Of a stretch of 35,358 nt of DNA, positions 32,431 to 35,358 are shown one piece after another (the stretch's first letter is position 1; each line of letters opens with the position of its first letter). Source of the DNA: an uncultured Alistipes sp. GTDB lineage: Bacteria; Bacteroidota; Bacteroidia; Bacteroidales; Rikenellaceae. The notes under the pieces were generated by a model. The model was not told the DNA's origin, did not search any database, and saw only the letters and a list, made by a program, of their open reading frames with translations. The DNA is taken from assembly GCA_905213895.1 (NCBI GenBank), contig CAJMKE010000019.1, positions 1 through 35,358 on the forward strand. Reading direction: 5' to 3'. The position numbers and the translations under genes were made by a program.

Positions 32431-33642
32431 ATGGAAAAAAGATCGTCTTTCAGTATTGCGTTCTACATTCGCAGAACACGCCTTAACAAGCATGGGGAAT
32501 CCCCTATTCAATTACGCATAACGGTAGATCATGTGCGTGCCGATACATCCGTCAAACGTACGGTATCACCGGATATGTGGAATTCTGCTCGCGGACGAGC
32601 GAGCGAACGTACCGTTTTATGCCGTGAATTAAATATGTATTTGGATTCCATCCGAGCACAAATCGTACGCATTCATCGGGAGATGGAAATCGACGGAGTG
32701 CAGTATATTACTGCCCAAATGTTACTCGACAGGTATCTTGGAAAAGATAAACCGGCACGGCATTCATTGGTAGAATTATTCGAAGAACATAATGGCAGAT
32801 GCCGTGCATTATCGGGAATAGACATGTCTCCGGCGACAGTCGAGCGGTATGAAACGTGTCTCCGGCATACTGTCGAGTTTATGCGGCATACATATAATAA
32901 GGAAGATATTTATTTTGATGAAATAGATAGACGATTTATAGAGGATTATGAATTCTATTTGAAAACGGTTCGAAAATGCTGTCATAACACGACTACAAAA
33001 TATCTGAAAAATTTTAAGAAGATTATTTTGATAGCACAGCGGCGGGAGTGGCTTAAAAAGGATCCGTTTAGAGATGTTCGATTTTCTTTAATGCCGGTAG
33101 ACCGTCCATTTCTCGAAAAGCAGGAGATTGATAAGATATATAGAAAGAATATTTCCATAGAAAGATTGGCGCAGGTAAGAGACGTATTTATCTTTTGCTG
33201 TTATACAGGATTGGCATTTTCAGATGTTTTGCAACTTACTGCATCCAACATAGTTACAGATGCAAACGGAAAGTTATGGATTAGGAAACCACGACAGAAG
33301 ACGAAGAATATGTGCAATATTCCTTTGCTCGATATTCCACGGTCTATTCTGAATAAATATAAAGATAATGTCGTATGCCGAGTTAAAGATGTCTTGTTGC
33401 CGGTATTGTCCAATCAGAAAATGAATGCATATCTAAAAGAATTGTCGGATATATGTGGACTTAATAAGCAACTTACGACACATGTTGCCCGCCATACGTT
33501 CGCTACATTGATGCTGGGACGGGGAGTATCCATAGAAAGTGTCGCAAAAATGTTGGGGCATTCGGATGTGAAAATGACGCGTATTTATGCACGTGTATTA
33601 GATCAAAAGATTTTAGAAGAGATGCAGCGTGCAAATATCTGA
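32431..33642 (+). CDS. Tyrosine recombinase (IntDOT-like integrase)
   Basis: The 403-residue integrase has an arm-binding domain (1-90), a SAM-like core-binding domain (about 110-210) and a catalytic domain. Catalytic residues visible are Lys292 (QKTKN), His351 and Arg354 (THVARHTFATL), His377 (LGHSD) and nucleophile Tyr386 (RIYARV). The first catalytic Arg is absent: the segment reads YTGLAFSD (258-265), as in the IntDOT group of Bacteroidetes elements. The gene is AT-rich relative to the core genome and lies beside tRNA-Ser, so it should integrate the element there. Confidence 0.95.
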   Translation: MEKRSSFSIAFYIRRTRLNKHGESPIQLRITVDHVRADTSVKRTVSPDMWNSARGRASERTVLCRELNMYLDSIRAQIVRIHREMEIDGVQYITAQMLLDRYLGKDKPARHSLVELFEEHNGRCRALSGIDMSPATVERYETCLRHTVEFMRHTYNKEDIYFDEIDRRFIEDYEFYLKTVRKCCHNTTTKYLKNFKKIILIAQRREWLKKDPFRDVRFSLMPVDRPFLEKQEIDKIYRKNISIERLAQVRDVFIFCCYTGLAFSDVLQLTASNIVTDANGKLWIRKPRQKTKNMCNIPLLDIPRSILNKYKDNVVCRVKDVLLPVLSNQKMNAYLKELSDICGLNKQLTTHVARHTFATLMLGRGVSIESVAKMLGHSDVKMTRIYARVLDQKILEEMQRANI

Positions 33643-33663
33643 ATGTAAAATTTGAGAAAATAT

Positions 33664-33694
33664 TTTGTTAGTAACACAAAAGTGTGTATATTTG
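33664..33694 (+). promoter_or_regulatory. Promoter of the predicted small RNA
   Basis: TTTG at 33664-33667, a 19-bp spacer and TATATTTG at 33687-33694 match the Bacteroidota -33/-7 consensus in both elements and spacing. The expected start is about 33700-33702. A short ACAC/GTGT inverted repeat (33674-33685) lies between the boxes. Confidence 0.75.
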
Positions 33695-33700
33695 AATAGT

Positions 33701-33852
33701 GGACTGTTAGTCTAACCGATAACTCGTGTATTAAAAAAGATTAAGGCTGAATTAACAGTCAGGGGACAAACATGCGCGTTTCCTGACTAAGCCTTAATTA
33801 TACATACACGAGCTTTTATTATCGGTTTGAGTCTGGATACGCGCATTTTTTT
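33701..33852 (+). ncRNA. Predicted structured small RNA with pseudoknot
   Basis: Four perfect helices nest without coding content. H1 pairs AACCGATAA (33714-33722) with TTATCGGTT (33819-33827). H2 pairs CTCGTGTAT (33723-33731) with ATACACGAG (33804-33812). H3 pairs TTAAGGCT (33741-33748) with AGCCTTAA (33790-33797). H4 pairs AGTCAGG (33757-33763) with CCTGACT (33782-33788). The 18-nt apical loop holds ATGCGCGT (33772-33779), complementary over 8 bp to ACGCGCAT (33839-33846), which is followed directly by seven T. GACT/AGTC (33702-33705 with 33830-33833) could close the base. Promoter spacing puts the start at the first base of the structure. It lies between the integrase and RteC-like genes. 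I recognise no named RNA family. Confidence 0.75.
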
Positions 33853-34142
33853 GAAAACTTTTAATTCAAATATATGCGCTAAAATGAAAAATTGAGATCT
33901 AATCAAGAATTTTCTTCGAACAATCGAAATTCTTAAACTTTGTAAAATGTAAATGAGCCATTATAGGTGGCTCATTTCAGACTACTTGCCATATAATAAT
34001 TCATTCTTTGTACAGTAATTTATAAGAATAAATCTCCTCCATTCTACGAATAATCATACAGCCTGACCCTTAACATAGGTGTTAGGCTGTAATTCTTTTT
34101 CAGTATTTATCAATTACCGAACTTAAATAACTATACTAATAT
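33853..34142. other. Gene-free region with three further hairpins
   Basis: There is no coding sequence. Hairpins are visible at 33905-33934 (AAGAAT, bulge, TTCGA/TCGAA, ATTCTT), 33951-33977 (a perfect 10-bp stem AAATGAGCCA/TGGCTCATTT with 7-nt loop), and 34058-34090 (ACAGCCT/AGGCTGT followed by AATTCTTTTT, terminator-like). The sequence AACTTTGTAA near 33936 resembles one upstream of the gene at 34873 and may be a weak promoter. Confidence 0.55.
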
Positions 34143-34766
34143 ATGAACCAGAATCGTATAAACGACTTTACCGATATAGTTATCGGTAATGGAGATAATG
34201 TTACATACGGAGAAATAATTATCGCATTCGGAGAATTTATGGATAATAATAGAGATTCTTTGAATCATAAAGATAAAAGTAGAATGCAAATACAAGAAAT
34301 TTTTTATATGCGGGAGATAATGTCTAATTATACTAATGCGCATCGCGAAGTTTTTTTCTGTTCGAGAAAAATCAGATTGCTTAATAGTTGTGTAGCACAA
34401 GCGTATGCGTTGTTGAATGCAAAAATAAGAATGATAGAACTAAAATCGCAATATCCGGAAGCCGATATATGGCAAGTCGCAGTACAAATTCCTGAATCGG
34501 AATTATATTGGAATCCGGATTGCGGCAAACGTGCACTTATGGAGATTATTTCAGCGTTGGTTTACCTTACTGCTTTCGTTGATAAAGATCGTAAACCTGC
34601 ACCATTCATTAAAGTTATTGCACATTTCGAAAGATTATTGCATATTGAATTACCGCAACCGTATAAGATGAGGTTACAATTATTAGAACGAAAAATCAAA
34701 TGTACGGCATTCGTAGATAAAATGAGGAATATCCTGATTGAAAATAGTGGTAATACAGGTATTTGA
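34143..34766 (+). CDS. RteC-like protein
   Basis: This 207-residue protein resembles RteC of Bacteroides conjugative elements in its C-terminal third: an Ala/Leu-rich helix (KRALMEIISALVYLTAFV), then PFIKVIAHFERLLHIELPQPYK and the closing RLQLLERKIKCTAFVDKMRNIL. RteC is a helical DNA-binding activator of excision genes in CTnDOT. That function is an inference for this divergent homologue. It is AT-rich like its neighbours and is followed by a terminator. Confidence 0.72.
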   Translation: MNQNRINDFTDIVIGNGDNVTYGEIIIAFGEFMDNNRDSLNHKDKSRMQIQEIFYMREIMSNYTNAHREVFFCSRKIRLLNSCVAQAYALLNAKIRMIELKSQYPEADIWQVAVQIPESELYWNPDCGKRALMEIISALVYLTAFVDKDRKPAPFIKVIAHFERLLHIELPQPYKMRLQLLERKIKCTAFVDKMRNILIENSGNTGI

Positions 34767-34793
34767 CGGTTAGTTGATTATAAAAATAATTGA

Positions 34794-34821
34794 GGAAGGT
34801 TCTGTGGAATCTTCCTTTTTT
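34794..34821 (+). terminator. Terminator after the RteC-like gene
   Basis: GGAAG and TTC pair with GAA and CTTCC (one unpaired G/T position, loop TGTG), followed by six T. It starts 28 bp after the stop codon. Confidence 0.75.
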
Positions 34822-34872
34822 GTCGGTTTCTCCTTGTGCAACTTTGTAATTGTAAATCAAAAATATATTACT

Positions 34873-35157
34873 ATGAAAACTGAAGAATGGGAAGAACGAA
34901 TGGAAATGTTTAAGAAAATAATGCGACGTTTCGATCATATAGACGATATGCTTGAACATGTAATCCGGCATAAGCAATGTTTCGACGGTGATACCCTACT
35001 CGATACATACGATATGTGTAAACTGTTGAATATAACAAAAAGAACACTTGCTCGCTATCGAAAAAAGAAACTAATCAAATACTATTTGATTGACCGTAAA
35101 ACATTTTATAAAGCATCCGAAGTTGAACAAGCAATGAAACAGATGGGAAAACTGTAA
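34873..35157 (+). CDS. Helix-turn-helix DNA-binding protein (excisionase/MerR-like)
   Basis: The 94-residue product has a charged N-terminal helix (EEWEERMEMFKKIMRRFD) and a C-terminal winged HTH of the HTH_17/excisionase type (LLDTYDMCKLLNITKRTLARYR, then YYLIDRKTFYKASEVEQAM). Such proteins control excision in Bacteroidetes elements. I chose the ATG at 34873; the longer frame starting at 34774 would run through the terminator. Its stop overlaps the ATG of a tiny ORF. Confidence 0.82.
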   Translation: MKTEEWEERMEMFKKIMRRFDHIDDMLEHVIRHKQCFDGDTLLDTYDMCKLLNITKRTLARYRKKKLIKYYLIDRKTFYKASEVEQAMKQMGKL

Positions 35158-35267
35158 TGAAGTTTTTGGATAAAGGTCGATATAAATATTGGATCGCTGT
35201 ATGCTTAATAGGACTAACAAATATTACCGATATAGTCACTGAATTTAATAGAGTAAAGAATATTTGA
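35157..35267 (+). CDS. 36-residue hydrophobic ORF coupled to the HTH gene
   Basis: The ATG overlaps the stop of the HTH gene (TAATG), suggesting translational coupling. The product begins MKFLDKGRYKYWIAVCLIGL and has one short hydrophobic segment. I recognise no family. The small size makes this tentative. Confidence 0.4.
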   Translation: MKFLDKGRYKYWIAVCLIGLTNITDIVTEFNRVKNI

Positions 35268-35358
35268 ATTATTTTTGACGTAACATAATCGGTTAATACA
35301 ATCTCATACATTTATAGGATTTACTTTCAGGGTTTTGAGATTAAGATATGCACCGCAG
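35268..35358. other. Window end inside the mobile element
   Basis: I see no gene, terminator or attachment repeat in the last 91 bases. The tRNA 3'-end sequence does not recur in the window, so the right boundary of the element lies outside it. Confidence 0.6.

Noticed and set aside
33701..33852. Retron-type msr/msd RNA
   Set aside because: No reverse transcriptase gene is in the window, and the fold lacks the typical separate msr and msd hairpins. A gene beyond the window could reopen this.
35268..35358. Right attachment site of the element
   Set aside because: No copy of the tRNA 3' end is found; the boundary must lie outside the window.

Overview
This is a Bacteroidota chromosome contig, most likely order Bacteroidales. 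GC content and gene style suggest Rikenellaceae (Alistipes-like), but that family call is inference. Support comes from repeated -7 promoter boxes of the Bacteroidota type TAnnTTTG, near absence of Shine-Dalgarno sequences, a short prolyl-tRNA synthetase, a menaquinone methyltransferase, a FadL/OmpP1-type outer-membrane protein and an IntDOT-like integrase. About 32 kb is GC-rich core genome. The last 3.2 kb, after a tRNA-Ser gene, is AT-rich and is the left end of an integrated mobile element.

Layout. 1-211: an artefact-like poly-C run joined to a dispersed intergenic repeat. 212-5014 (minus): pth, rplY, a Pit phosphate transporter and an HslR-like S4 protein. 5047-14342 (minus): a division/cell-wall (dcw) block in the order rsmH-ftsL-ftsI-murE-mraY-murD-ftsW, without mraZ and without murG/murC/ftsQ/ftsA/ftsZ. 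14641-18603 (minus): a Cys-rich lipoprotein, a SPOR protein, an LEA2-like lipoprotein, menG, a LolC/E-type permease and guanine deaminase. 18951-26002 (plus): a zinc peptidase, alkaline phosphatase, a PAP2 phosphatase, then lysS-tpiA-queA. 26259-31893 (minus): a small acidic ORF, an ECF sigma factor, proS, a FadL-like protein and a Trp/Tyr/Gly-rich lipoprotein. 32102-32191: tRNA-Ser(CGA). 32192-35358: integrase, a predicted structured small RNA, an RteC-like protein, a helix-turn-helix protein and a tiny ORF. The element runs off the window.

Gene cooperation. The dcw genes make lipid-linked peptidoglycan precursor (MurE, MurD, MraY) and the septal synthase pair FtsW/FtsI with FtsL. Pit, alkaline phosphatase and the PAP2 enzyme could serve phosphate acquisition. 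LysS, ProS, QueA, Pth, L25 and tRNA-Ser serve translation.

Two things stand out. First, nearly every core intergenic gap carries tandem 9-bp units (consensus RGTCNTTAA, with TTAA every 9 bp). These are often interrupted by a perfect stem-loop where a transcription unit ends, and they are absent from the mobile element. At least two other 9-bp families of different sequence occupy the same kind of site. Second, the island holds a 150-nt intergenic RNA candidate with a near-ideal promoter, four nested helices, an 8-bp loop-to-tail pseudoknot and a terminal T-tract. I do not recognise either as a described family. I could not run searches.
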